Of a stretch of DNA of 64,000 bases, positions 34,745 to 42,387 are shown one piece after another. The notes beneath the pieces were generated by a model. It was given only the letters and a program-made list of their open reading frames with translations, did no database searches and was not told the DNA's origin. The stretch covers positions 35,996-99,995 of the forward strand of contig JALDXQ010000003.1 in the NCBI GenBank assembly GCA_032156805.1, in the 5' to 3' direction. Numbering within the stretch: position 1 is the first letter of the stretch; the number at the start of each line of letters is the position of its first letter. Source of the stretch: Gp6-AA40 sp032156805 (lineage in GTDB: Bacteria; Acidobacteriota; Vicinamibacteria; Vicinamibacterales; UBA2999). A program made the translations under genes and the position numbers.

Positions 34745-35740
34745 TCAGGACGGGATCTTGGCCCTGAACTTTCTGCTCCGCGCCGCGAGCGTCGTCAACC
34801 ATTTGATCTCCAGGTCCGTGCCCGTGCGGAAGATGTCGATCCACGCCGGTGGAAGGGTGGAGAAGTCGATCGCGTGACGGCCCCAATCGGGGCGGCGGCC
34901 ATCGTAGTCGGAGAGTCGATAGTCGCGCCCAAGCTCCCACGAGCTGAAGAGCATTCCCGTGCGGTCGTGCACCTTCGGGTCCGCTGCGAGGGCGGCGATC
35001 GCGCGCCCGACGAACAACGGCGACTCCGACTGGAGGAAGTTCGCATCCTTCTTGCCAGCCTCGCGCCAGTTCTCTTCGGTGACGCCGAAGTGCTGCAGCA
35101 TCGACTCCGATCGCAGGAACCCCGGCGTGATCGCCGTGACCGCGATACCGTGCGACGCGAGCTCGGCGGCCCAGAGGAGCGGGAGCACCTTCTGGCCCAT
35201 CTTGACGGCCTGCGCCATCGGATTCCCGCCGCCTCCGATCATGTCGTTCTCCGTCACTTCCACGATGAGCCCGCGCCTGGCCGGCATCATCGCAAGGGCG
35301 GCATGCTTCGCCGTGATGATGCGTGAGGTGAGCCCCTGCCGGAAAATCGCCTCCGCGTTCCTCACATCCGCTTGCCAGAGAAAGCCGTACACGCCCATCA
35401 ACGGGTCTTCGCCCGCAACGCTGTCGACGACGATGTCGATGTGTTTATGGACGCGTAGGATGCGTCGAAACAGCGCCTTCACCTCATTCTCATTCGTGTG
35501 ATCCACGCGCCGCGCGATCGCGGTGCCGCCGGCGGCCTTGATCATGGCCGCAGTGTCGGCGATCGTCTCAGGCCGCTTGTACGGTGACGGCTTGCCCTTG
35601 ACGCTTCGACCGGTGCAGTAGACCGTGGCGCCAGCCTCCGCGAGGGCACGAGCGATGCCGCGGCCGGCGCCACGGGTGGCTCCCGCCACGAGGGCCACGC
35701 GTCCAGTCAGCGGCTTGCGGGAGGATCGTTTCTCAGGCAT
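34745..35740 (-). CDS. SDR-family protein (DHRS1-like) lacking the catalytic tyrosine
   Basis: A 331-residue Rossmann-fold short-chain dehydrogenase-like protein. The NAD(P)-binding loop is AGATRGAGRGIA (residues 19-30). The usual NNAG is SVAG, the Ser position is Thr163 (EVTEN), and in the expected YxxxK motif the Lys is present (K180) but residue 176 is Ala, so the catalytic Tyr is missing. The tail ITPGFLRSESMLQHFGVTEENW matches the DHRS1-like branch. It may be catalytically impaired or use another residue. The promoter region it shares with the divergent gene at 35773 contains a perfect 9-bp inverted repeat. Confidence 0.87.
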   Translation of the reverse strand: MPEKRSSRKPLTGRVALVAGATRGAGRGIARALAEAGATVYCTGRSVKGKPSPYKRPETIADTAAMIKAAGGTAIARRVDHTNENEVKALFRRILRVHKHIDIVVDSVAGEDPLMGVYGFLWQADVRNAEAIFRQGLTSRIITAKHAALAMMPARRGLIVEVTENDMIGGGGNPMAQAVKMGQKVLPLLWAAELASHGIAVTAITPGFLRSESMLQHFGVTEENWREAGKKDANFLQSESPLFVGRAIAALAADPKVHDRTGMLFSSWELGRDYRLSDYDGRRPDWGRHAIDFSTLPPAWIDIFRTGTDLEIKWLTTLAARSRKFRAKIPS

Positions 35741-35749
35741 AGGTTGCGC

Positions 35750-35773
35750 TAAACTAAACGAGTATTTAGTTTA
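35750..35773. promoter_or_regulatory. Operator-like inverted repeat TAAACTAAA-N6-TTTAGTTTA
   Basis: A perfect 9-bp inverted repeat with a 6-bp spacer (CGAGTA), strongly A+T-rich in a GC-rich region. It lies 10 bp upstream of the SDR start on one side and overlaps the ATG of the plus-strand gene at 35773 on the other. Form and size match TetR-type operators; no TetR gene is nearby. Confidence 0.62.
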
Positions 35774-36405
35774 TGTCAACGAAGGGCGCACCGTGCATCG
35801 TCAGCGTTGCCGAACATGCCGGGTGGGCGCATCTGGTGTGCGTCGCCGCGCCTGGCGGTGTGCCCGCCGTCATCGAGCGGCGACGCGCGACGACGATCGA
35901 TGAAGGTTTCCCGAACCAGCCTTACCACCACGAGTCGATCGGTATGCGGGAGGACGAGGCGAATGCGTTGATCGCGCGGGTGCGCCGCTCGATTGCCGCG
36001 CGCACCTCGTTCGCATTGCAGACTGTGGTGACCGACCTGGCGCCGGCGCACGCGATCGTCGCGCTCGCGATCAGAGAGCCACCGTTTCCCGAGCTTCCCG
36101 AAACCGTCGCGGAGGTGTGGAGATCGTATCGTCTGCAGTCCTGCGCGGACGGGATGCTGTATCAGCTGGCCATGTGCCGCGCGGCTCGTGACCTCGGTCT
36201 CGAGGTGCGTCCATACCCTCGCAATGGGGAACTCACACGGGCCGCTGCGGCGCTCGGGATTGCGCCTGAGGCCGTCGAGTCGTTCGTCGGCCGCACGGGT
36301 CGCCCTCCGGGCCCGCCCTGGACGCAGGAACACCGGCGCGCGTTCGCGGCTGGTATTGGTGCGCTGGCCCTGCACACGCGCGAGAAGCTCAGGCTGCCGG
36401 TGTAG
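35773..36405 (+). CDS. Hypothetical cytoplasmic protein
   Basis: A 210-residue soluble protein of unknown family. Visible segments include CIVSVAEHAGWAHLVCVAAP, a Rossmann-like or PIN-like first strand-helix, FALQTVVTDLAPAHAIVALAIREPP, and a basic/helical C-terminus (EHRRAFAAGIGALALHTREKLRL). No signal peptide or membrane helix. The ATG at 35773 lies inside the inverted repeat, so either the transcript is leaderless or starts within the SDR gene; a GTG about 20 codons later is the next option but would remove the conserved-looking N-terminus. It ends 3 nt before the convergent ADOP gene. Confidence 0.72.
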   Translation: MSTKGAPCIVSVAEHAGWAHLVCVAAPGGVPAVIERRRATTIDEGFPNQPYHHESIGMREDEANALIARVRRSIAARTSFALQTVVTDLAPAHAIVALAIREPPFPELPETVAEVWRSYRLQSCADGMLYQLAMCRAARDLGLEVRPYPRNGELTRAAAALGIAPEAVESFVGRTGRPPGPPWTQEHRRAFAAGIGALALHTREKLRLPV

Positions 36406-36408
36406 TCA

Positions 36409-39144
36409 TCATTCGTGGCGAAGCGCCACGAGTGGGTGCATCCGCGCCGCGCGCCGCGCTGGCACGAAGGCGGCGGCAACGCCGACCATCGCGGTCACCA
36501 CGGCGATCGCCAGAAGCTCCACCGCATCAATGCTCGGGCGATATACCGAGAGATTTCCAATTCCGATGTCCGCCTCTCCAGACGAGGCGCGCAGCGTCAG
36601 CATCAGGAGCACCGTCAGGAAGAGTCCCACACCAGTGCCAACGCCAACGAGTCCGGCCACCCCTCGCGCAATGTTCGAGACCACCTGCTGACCGCGCGCG
36701 CCAAGTGCCATACGGATACCGATCTCACGCGACCGCCGGGCCACGGCAAACGCGACCACCGCGTAAAGGCCGATGCTTGCCAGCACCAGACCAAGCCCAC
36801 CAAGTACGCCGAGAAGCGTGGCTACTGCCGCAGGTGCGGCCTGCGCTTCTTCGCGCGCCTGTGCCATCGTCTTTGCCGTGATCGCCGGCAGCGTGACGTC
36901 GAGGGCGCGCAACTCGCGCTGCATCGCCGCCACCAGGGCTGCCGCGTCCTGCGACGTACGCGCGATGACCGTCGTCGGCTGCGCTGCGGACTGGGTGTAC
37001 GAACGAAAGTACGGCGGCGCGCTCGGATCGATGACGTCGTTATCGATGTCGGCAGTGCCTGTGTCCCGCACGACGCCGATCACTTCCGTCCAGGAGTTTG
37101 GATCGTACTGCAGCCGGAATCGGCGGCCGACCGCATCCACTGCACCAAAGTAGCGTCGCGCCATGGTCTCGGTGATCACCGCGACGCGCGGCGTGTCCGC
37201 ACGGTCGCGTGCGTCGAACACGCGGCCGTAGAGCAGAGGGATGCGCAATGCGTCGAAGAAGCCAGGTCCAGCCTCGATCATTGCCGCGGGCGATGGCTGT
37301 TGATCCGCGGCGCCGTCGACGACAATTGGCACACCGTTGGAAGACATCGGCAGGCCGCGCAGCAGCGCAGCGGATTCGACACCGGGAATACTCTGGATCC
37401 GTCGTAGAAGGTCGTCGAAGAGATTCCTCGCTCGATCCTCGGAGTAGCCGGCAAACCGCACATCAGTCTCGAGCATTGCCACGCCTTCGACGGCATATCC
37501 GACACGCATCGCTCTCGTCGCCGCCACTTGCTGCATGAAGATGCTCGTGCCGCCGAGCAGCAGCACCGAGATCGCCACCTGCATGACGATCAGTGCGTTC
37601 TTCAACGTGAGCCGTCGATGGTCGAGCGGTTGCAGCCCCTCGTCACGCAGGGTCTGCAGGAGATCGACCCTCGTGGCCTTGAGCGCCGGCGCCAGGCCGA
37701 ACGCGATGCCCGTGACCAGCGACAGCGCGATGGCAAATGCGAGCACGCGGTAGTCAACGCTCAGATCGACCCTGAAGGGGAGGTCGATCGCTTGCAGCGC
37801 CCGCATGCCCCACCACGCCAGGAGGCAGCCGGCGATGCCGCCCGCCAGCGCGAGCAGCACGCTCTCGGTCAGCAGATGCCGGACGAGTTGACGCCGCGTG
37901 GCGCCCATTGCCAGTCGCACCGACACTTCCTTCGCACGTGCGGCGCCACGAACGAGCAGGAGTGTCGCCAGGTTGCTGCACGCGATGGCGAGCACCAGGC
38001 CGACGATGGTGAGCAACAGCGAGGCGAGCGCCATGAACGGCACATCGGCCTGCGGGTGAATCCGTACATCCGTCGAAGGAAGGACCGTGATGCCCGGGCC
38101 CAACGCAAACTCGCCTGCGTTCTTGAATTGTTCCGGGTTCTCGGCCGCGAGCCTGCGTCCGAGTATGTCCATCGCCGTCCTTGCCTGTGCCACGGTGACG
38201 CCGTCGCGCAGGCGGGCTTTCACGAACAGGGGTGCGATGATCGTCGGCGCGTTGCGCATGGCGGCAAACTGCGCCATCGAAGGCAGCGCCGTGATCGGTA
38301 CCCAGGCGTCAGTGCCGAGACCGACGTCCACAGTGCCACGGTGATTGACGGGACCGATGCCGATGATCGTGACTGGCACACCCTCGATGCGGACGACTTG
38401 TCCAATGACGGCGGGGTTGGCTCGAAACACGGTGGTCCACGTCTGATGGCCGAGCACGGCGACGATCGGGACCCCGGGGCGTTCCTCCGTTGCGTTGAAC
38501 CAGCGGCCGAGCGCAGGCCGCAGTCCCAGGACGTCGAGATAGCTTGCAGTGGCAGCCTCGACGACTGCGTCACGTACGGCGTTGTTCTGGAGATAGCGGA
38601 CGGGCAGCGGTATGGTGGCCGCCATCGTCTCCGCGAAGATATCTGTGTACTCCGCGATCTCCATGTACGTGGCATACGAGGTGACGATCAGCGGCTTCCC
38701 TGAAGGATCGTTCTGATAGATGTTGACGAGGCGATTGGGGTCGGCGATCTGCTGATCGCGGAACAGCACTGCGTTCACGAGACTGAAGATCGCGGTGTTG
38801 ACGCCGATGGCAAGGCCAAGAATGAGCACTGCGGCCGTGGTGAATCGCCAATCGCGCAACAGGCGGCGGACCCCTTGCCGTGTGTCGCGAGCGAGCGTGT
38901 CCCAGGTTGAGGTGCCGCGCGCATCGCGCGCTTCTTCTTTGATCTGTTCGACCCCGCCGAACAGCCGCAGCGCCTGCAGGCGCGCCTCGTTGCGGGACAG
39001 GCCGCTGGCCTGCAGTCGCTCGATCTCGCGCTCGAGGTGGAACTGCAGCTCTTCGCTCAGATCCGATTCACGGCGGCCGCGGAAGACGATCGAACGCAGC
39101 CGGCTTTGCAGGATGTGCCGGAGACGCATGTGACTGAACGGCAT
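36409..39144 (-). CDS. ADOP-type ABC permease, PadR-linked
   Basis: A 911-residue duplicated MacB/FtsX permease. Residues ~25-75 are the cytoplasmic prefix (SDLSEELQFHLEREIERLQASGLSRNEARLQALRLFGG in part), followed by TM1 (LILGLAIGVNTAIFSLVNAVL), periplasmic domain 1, TM cluster VLAIACSNLATLLLVRGAARAKE, domain 2 (beginning FMQQVAATRAMRVGYAVEG), and C-terminal TMs ending MHPLVALRHE. An alternative ATG is at 39129. It begins 3 nt after the PadR stop (39148), so the pair is an operon. No ATP-binding subunit nearby. Confidence 0.93.
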   Translation of the reverse strand: MPFSHMRLRHILQSRLRSIVFRGRRESDLSEELQFHLEREIERLQASGLSRNEARLQALRLFGGVEQIKEEARDARGTSTWDTLARDTRQGVRRLLRDWRFTTAAVLILGLAIGVNTAIFSLVNAVLFRDQQIADPNRLVNIYQNDPSGKPLIVTSYATYMEIAEYTDIFAETMAATIPLPVRYLQNNAVRDAVVEAATASYLDVLGLRPALGRWFNATEERPGVPIVAVLGHQTWTTVFRANPAVIGQVVRIEGVPVTIIGIGPVNHRGTVDVGLGTDAWVPITALPSMAQFAAMRNAPTIIAPLFVKARLRDGVTVAQARTAMDILGRRLAAENPEQFKNAGEFALGPGITVLPSTDVRIHPQADVPFMALASLLLTIVGLVLAIACSNLATLLLVRGAARAKEVSVRLAMGATRRQLVRHLLTESVLLALAGGIAGCLLAWWGMRALQAIDLPFRVDLSVDYRVLAFAIALSLVTGIAFGLAPALKATRVDLLQTLRDEGLQPLDHRRLTLKNALIVMQVAISVLLLGGTSIFMQQVAATRAMRVGYAVEGVAMLETDVRFAGYSEDRARNLFDDLLRRIQSIPGVESAALLRGLPMSSNGVPIVVDGAADQQPSPAAMIEAGPGFFDALRIPLLYGRVFDARDRADTPRVAVITETMARRYFGAVDAVGRRFRLQYDPNSWTEVIGVVRDTGTADIDNDVIDPSAPPYFRSYTQSAAQPTTVIARTSQDAAALVAAMQRELRALDVTLPAITAKTMAQAREEAQAAPAAVATLLGVLGGLGLVLASIGLYAVVAFAVARRSREIGIRMALGARGQQVVSNIARGVAGLVGVGTGVGLFLTVLLMLTLRASSGEADIGIGNLSVYRPSIDAVELLAIAVVTAMVGVAAAFVPARRAARMHPLVALRHE

Positions 39145-39147
39145 AAT

Positions 39148-39477
39148 CTAGGTTCTCTGAAGCACGAGATTGACGCCAGCCGACAGCCGCTCCCATTTCG
39201 CGACTTCGGTCTCGACCTGCTTGCGGCCCGCCTTCGTGAGCGAATAGAAACGAGCGCGGCGGTTGTTCTCCGAGGCGCCCCATTCCGCCGTGATCCAGCC
39301 CTGGTGCTCGAGACGATGCAGCGCGGGGTAGAGCGACCCCTGTTGGACCCGGAGGAGATCGTCTGAAATCTGCTGGATTCGCTGGGCGATCGCCCAGCCG
39401 TGCATCGGCTCCAAGGCGATCGTGCGGAGGATGAGGAGATCGAGAGTGCCTTGCAGGACGTCAGTCTGGTCGCTCAA
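39148..39477 (-). CDS. PadR-family transcriptional regulator
   Basis: A 109-residue winged-helix regulator of the ADOP-linked type: VLQGTLDLLILRTIAL, EPMHGWAIAQRI, VQQGSLYPALHRLEHQGWI, and wing SENNRRARFYSLTKAGRKQ. The frame is open far upstream (to 39702) but that part is low-complexity and Arg/Pro-rich; I chose TTG at 39477 with a GCGGAGGCGG ribosome-binding region because it starts just before helix 1. It is cotranscribed with the downstream permease. Confidence 0.9.
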   Translation of the reverse strand: MSDQTDVLQGTLDLLILRTIALEPMHGWAIAQRIQQISDDLLRVQQGSLYPALHRLEHQGWITAEWGASENNRRARFYSLTKAGRKQVETEVAKWERLSAGVNLVLQRT

Positions 39478-39572
39478 TCCGCCTCCGCTGAAGCGACGGC
39501 GGGACAGCCGTGCCTCTCTTGTAGATTCACATAGGGAGAATACGGGTGAGGCAGGAAAAGGTTCACAATGCC

Positions 39573-40298
39573 ATGAACATGGCACGCGTATCCCTCGTGT
39601 TCGTGACGGTCGGTGTGGTGTTCGCGGCCTGCGGACCCGCCGACAACGCCGCCCCGGCGCCGGCTGCTTCGCAGCAAGGGACGCCACCAATGCCGCAGTC
39701 ACGGGAGATGGGTGGCGAGAAGTCTGTCATGACGTTCTTCGTGACGAGCAAGGGACTCGGCAAAGGGGGTGATCTGGGTGGGCTTGCCGGCGCGGACGCA
39801 CATTGCGCCGCCCTCGCCAAGGCGGAAGGCGCCGGCGATCACACCTGGCGCGCATACCTGAGCGCGTCGGCACTCGACGGTCAGCCCGCCGTGAATGCAC
39901 GCGACCGGATTGGCAAGGGACCTTGGTACAACGCCGAGGGATTGCTGGTTGCTGCCAATGTGGACGAACTCCACGGCGCCATGAACCGCATCAACACGGA
40001 GATGGCAACGACGGAGCGGCTGGATCCTGTCAACGGCGTCGGCGACGACCCGAACATGCACGACATCCTGACCGGCTCGCGCGAGGACGGGACTGCGTTT
40101 CCAGCGAGCGAAAATCTGACGTGCATGAACTGGACGTCCAGCACCGACGGCCGCGCCCAGGTCGGCCATCACGACCGCAGGGGAAGGACTGCCGGAGTGA
40201 ACTCATGGAACTCGGTGCATCCCTCGAGTGGGTGCGGGCACACCGAATTGCAGTCGACCGGCGGAGCCGGACTGTTCTACTGCTTCGGTATCGATTGA
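39573..40298 (+). CDS. Lipoprotein with lectin-like (DUF1554-type) domain
   Basis: A 241-residue exported lipoprotein: hydrophobic signal ending VFAAC (lipobox, Cys about residue 19), then a Pro/Ala-rich linker. The globular part opens MTFFVTSKGLGKGGDLGGLAGADAHC and continues WRAYLSASALDG, DRIGKGPWYNAEG, HDILTGS, LTCMNWTS, SGCGHTELQS and LFYCFGID. These motifs with spaced cysteines recall DUF1554/C-type-lectin-like surface proteins. Role unknown; probably at the cell surface or in the periplasm. The start is placed at ATG 39573 behind GCAGGAAAAGG; GTG 39546 is also open. Its end overlaps the convergent flavodoxin-like gene by 22 bp. Confidence 0.8.
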   Translation: MNMARVSLVFVTVGVVFAACGPADNAAPAPAASQQGTPPMPQSREMGGEKSVMTFFVTSKGLGKGGDLGGLAGADAHCAALAKAEGAGDHTWRAYLSASALDGQPAVNARDRIGKGPWYNAEGLLVAANVDELHGAMNRINTEMATTERLDPVNGVGDDPNMHDILTGSREDGTAFPASENLTCMNWTSSTDGRAQVGHHDRRGRTAGVNSWNSVHPSSGCGHTELQSTGGAGLFYCFGID

Positions 40299-40768
40299 GC
40301 CACGACCGCTGCGCCGACGGCGCGTCCGTGCGCTCTGGCGTCGGAGCCGTTGGTGGTAATCAATGAGAACCCTCGCGTAGAGAGCGCCGACGAGAAGCTC
40401 GCGACCGTCTCGCGATCGCCAGCATCGATCACGGCGCCAACCTTTCCTGCCAGCTTGCCCGCGGACGCCAGCCGATCGAGCAGGGCGATGAACGAGAGCC
40501 ACACGTCGGACGCCGGTGTCATTCCCGCAGTCGGCACGATCACCAGCGCCGGCGCCCCCGCGATGTCCGCTTCGGTTGGCGGCACGTACTCCTTCTTCAT
40601 ACGGCGCAGCGTATCGCCGCATTCGGTCGCAACCGGGCCATCATCGACGAGCCGGCGAAGGCGGGGGAGCGCACGCGCGTTGACGGCGCCGACGGCGGCA
40701 GCATGAGCGATCGTTTCGGTGCGACCGCACCGGGACGAGAAAGCGACGACAACGCCGGGTTGGGCCAT
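40277..40768 (-). CDS. Flavodoxin-like (NAD(P)H:quinone oxidoreductase/WrbA-like) protein
   Basis: A 163-residue protein of flavodoxin-like fold. VVVAFSSRCGRTETIAHAAAVGA is the first strand and FMN-phosphate loop; ALVIVPTAGMTPASDVWLSFIALLDRL corresponds to the second FMN loop region (WrbA has TRFG...). SRCGRTE deviates from the usual SxTGxTE, with Cys in place of Thr-Gly spacing, so FMN affinity may be altered. It is followed upstream on the same strand by pirin at 9 nt distance, suggesting an operon with the genes up to 42174. Enzymatic activity is not certain. Confidence 0.75.
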   Translation of the reverse strand: MAQPGVVVAFSSRCGRTETIAHAAAVGAVNARALPRLRRLVDDGPVATECGDTLRRMKKEYVPPTEADIAGAPALVIVPTAGMTPASDVWLSFIALLDRLASAGKLAGKVGAVIDAGDRETVASFSSALSTRGFSLITTNGSDARAHGRAVGAAVVAQSIPKQ

Positions 40769-40777
40769 GGCTGCTGC

Positions 40778-41476
40778 TCAGGGAAGATCGAAGAGCAGGG
40801 CCTCGCCCTGGCCGGAGACGACGACTGTGCCCTCGTCGCTGATGGCGGCGCCGTCGCCCTGCTGCAGCGGCGTGCCGTTGATGTCGATGGCGCCGCGCAC
40901 CACCTGGACCCACGCGTGTCGCCCTTCCGGCAAGGCGTGGGTCACGCGATCGTTGGCGTCGACTTCGGTGACATACACGCGCGCGTCCTGGTTGATGACC
41001 GCCGTACGTGCCGGATCGGATGTTTCGGGCGCAGCCAGCAGGTGCAGGCGCCCGCGCTTGTCTTCCGGCGCGAACGCGATTTGCTGATACGACGGGGTGA
41101 GATCGTCCGAGCGTGCCTCGATCCAGATCTGGAGCGAGTGTGACGGCTCCGTGTCGGAGGCGTTGAACTCACTGTGCACGATGCCATCGCCGGCAGCCAT
41201 GACCTGGACCTCGTTGCGCCCGAGGACGTGCGGCCCGGTCAGGCTGTCGCGATGGGCCAGGCGGCCGTCGACCATGTACGTCAGGATCTCCATGTCGCGA
41301 TGGCTGTGCGGCCCGAACCCCTTGCCGGGCGCGATGCGATCCTCGTTGAGCACGCGTAGGACGCGGAAGCCCATGAAGTTCGGATCGTAATAGCCGCCGA
41401 ACGAGAAGGTGGCGTGGGAGTTCAACCACCCGAGATCTGCCTTGCCGCGGTCTGCGCTCCTGCGAATCGTGATCAT
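40778..41476 (-). CDS. Pirin-family protein (YhhW-like bicupin)
   Basis: A 232-residue pirin with the metal site in the N-terminal cupin: H57 and H59 in GPHSHRDMEI, H101 and E103 in IVHSEFNAS. ATFSFGGYYDPNFMGFRVLRVLNEDRI is the family's N-terminal signature. YhhW-type members have quercetin 2,3-dioxygenase activity in vitro (family knowledge), though the physiological role is unclear. Start is ATG at 41476. It lies 9 nt before the small membrane protein gene's end on the same strand and is likely in the same transcription unit. Confidence 0.92.
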   Translation of the reverse strand: MITIRRSADRGKADLGWLNSHATFSFGGYYDPNFMGFRVLRVLNEDRIAPGKGFGPHSHRDMEILTYMVDGRLAHRDSLTGPHVLGRNEVQVMAAGDGIVHSEFNASDTEPSHSLQIWIEARSDDLTPSYQQIAFAPEDKRGRLHLLAAPETSDPARTAVINQDARVYVTEVDANDRVTHALPEGRHAWVQVVRGAIDINGTPLQQGDGAAISDEGTVVVSGQGEALLFDLP

Positions 41477-41485
41477 GAGGTGATC

Positions 41486-41920
41486 TTACGCGAGACTCCT
41501 CTCGGTGGTGACGATCGGTCGGTGGCTCTTGAATTCTCGGGCCACGGCGGCGACCATCATGCCTCCGACGATGGCGTAGGGCACGGACGTGATGACGCCG
41601 GGATCATACGCACCCTTGGCGAGCGCTTCGAACACGTGGTGGATTTCCGAGACGGCAAACAGGCCGAACAGCCCGAGCACGAGCAGTCGCGGCGTGCCTT
41701 CCGTCAACAGCGCATAGAACATGACTGACACGATCGTCCACACGATCGTGACGAGGAGCACGCTCGCCTGGTCAGCCATGGCCGGATCGAACAGTTCGTA
41801 GTACCGCCCGAGCACCGTGCGGATGGCATAGAACTCCTCGATATTCGTAAAGATTTGCTCGGCCATGTGCAAGGGACCGATGACGGTGAGCCACAGGAAG
41901 AGCGTTCGAATGTGTGTCAT
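41486..41920 (-). CDS. Small four-helix integral membrane protein
   Basis: A 144-residue membrane protein with four hydrophobic segments (TLFLWLTVIGPLHMAEQIF, ASVLLVTIVWTIVSVMFYAL, LLVLGLFGLFAVSEIHHVFEAL and VITSVPYAIVGGMMVAAV). The spaced His and Glu residues within helices (LHMAEQ, EIHHVFE) resemble HXXEE-type membrane proteins, which have no proven function. The gene begins 2 nt after the stop of the NHLP-like peptide gene, so the two are translationally coupled. Confidence 0.78.
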   Translation of the reverse strand: MTHIRTLFLWLTVIGPLHMAEQIFTNIEEFYAIRTVLGRYYELFDPAMADQASVLLVTIVWTIVSVMFYALLTEGTPRLLVLGLFGLFAVSEIHHVFEALAKGAYDPGVITSVPYAIVGGMMVAAVAREFKSHRPIVTTERSLA

Positions 41921-41922
41921 GG

Positions 41923-42174
41923 CTATTCAATCCTGAAAGTGTCTGAGTTGTGGTGGTGGTCGACCTTGCGAAGACGCGAATCGAGTGCGCTGGCGAACCT
42001 GCGAATCGACTCTCGATCCATGGTGGCGAGCGCGTCGATCTCGATGATCGAGAACTCGTAGCCCTCGGCGGCGAGCTCTCGAAGCAGTGCCGCCGGGCCG
42101 TCCTCGAACCGTCGACGGAGCCGCGGATCCGTTGCCAGCCTGCCGATCAGCATCTCCACGTGCCGGTGTGACAT
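41923..42174 (-). CDS. Small NHLP-clan/Os1348-like peptide
   Basis: An 83-residue peptide starting MSHRHVEMLIGRLATDPRLRRRFEDGPAALLRELA. The order GRLATDPxLRRRF, then a helix with Glu-rich ELAAEGYEFSIIEIDAL, then a short C-terminal tail (LDSRLRKVDHHHNSDTFRIE) resembles the Os1348 family within the nitrile-hydratase/Nif11-like leader-peptide clan, best known as precursors or accessory proteins of modified peptides. No Gly-Gly cleavage site or Cys-rich core is visible, and no maturation enzyme is adjacent, so it may not be a RiPP precursor. The ATG at 42174 sits 7 nt from the divergent regulator's leader. Confidence 0.7.
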   Translation of the reverse strand: MSHRHVEMLIGRLATDPRLRRRFEDGPAALLRELAAEGYEFSIIEIDALATMDRESIRRFASALDSRLRKVDHHHNSDTFRIE

Positions 42175-42313
42175 GCCCGGGTGATTGCGCGTGGTGTGCC
42201 CGATTCACCGCCGACGCGTCAGCTGTGCTCCGAATCGCCTGAAGTCGTTCTAGTGGGAGGACTTGGGCTCGACGGCGCCGCAACGGTCGACGCGGTCTTG
42301 GACGTTGCCGAAG

Positions 42314-42349
42314 TGCTCCTGAGCGGACAACTGCTCCTGAGCGGACAAC
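42314..42349. repeat. Perfect 18-bp tandem duplication upstream of sigma-54 activator
   Basis: TGCTCCTGAGCGGACAAC occurs twice head to tail (42314-42331 and 42332-42349), and a related ACTCCGGACA follows. It is 38 bp upstream of the ATG at 42388, between two divergent genes. It could be an activator-binding repeat for autoregulation; two full helical turns roughly separate repeats. Confidence 0.6.
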
Positions 42350-42387
42350 CACTCCGGACAGTCTCGACTCGAATTAGACTGCGATGC

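Noticed and set aside
37528..38703. A 391-codon plus-strand frame over the ADOP at 36409
   Set aside because: Gln/Arg/His-rich product with no motif; antisense shadow.
39478..39702. N-terminal extension of the PadR at 39148
   Set aside because: Pro/Arg/Ser-rich, precedes helix 1 by 75 residues and lacks similarity to other PadRs; TTG 39477 with a ribosome-binding site is better.
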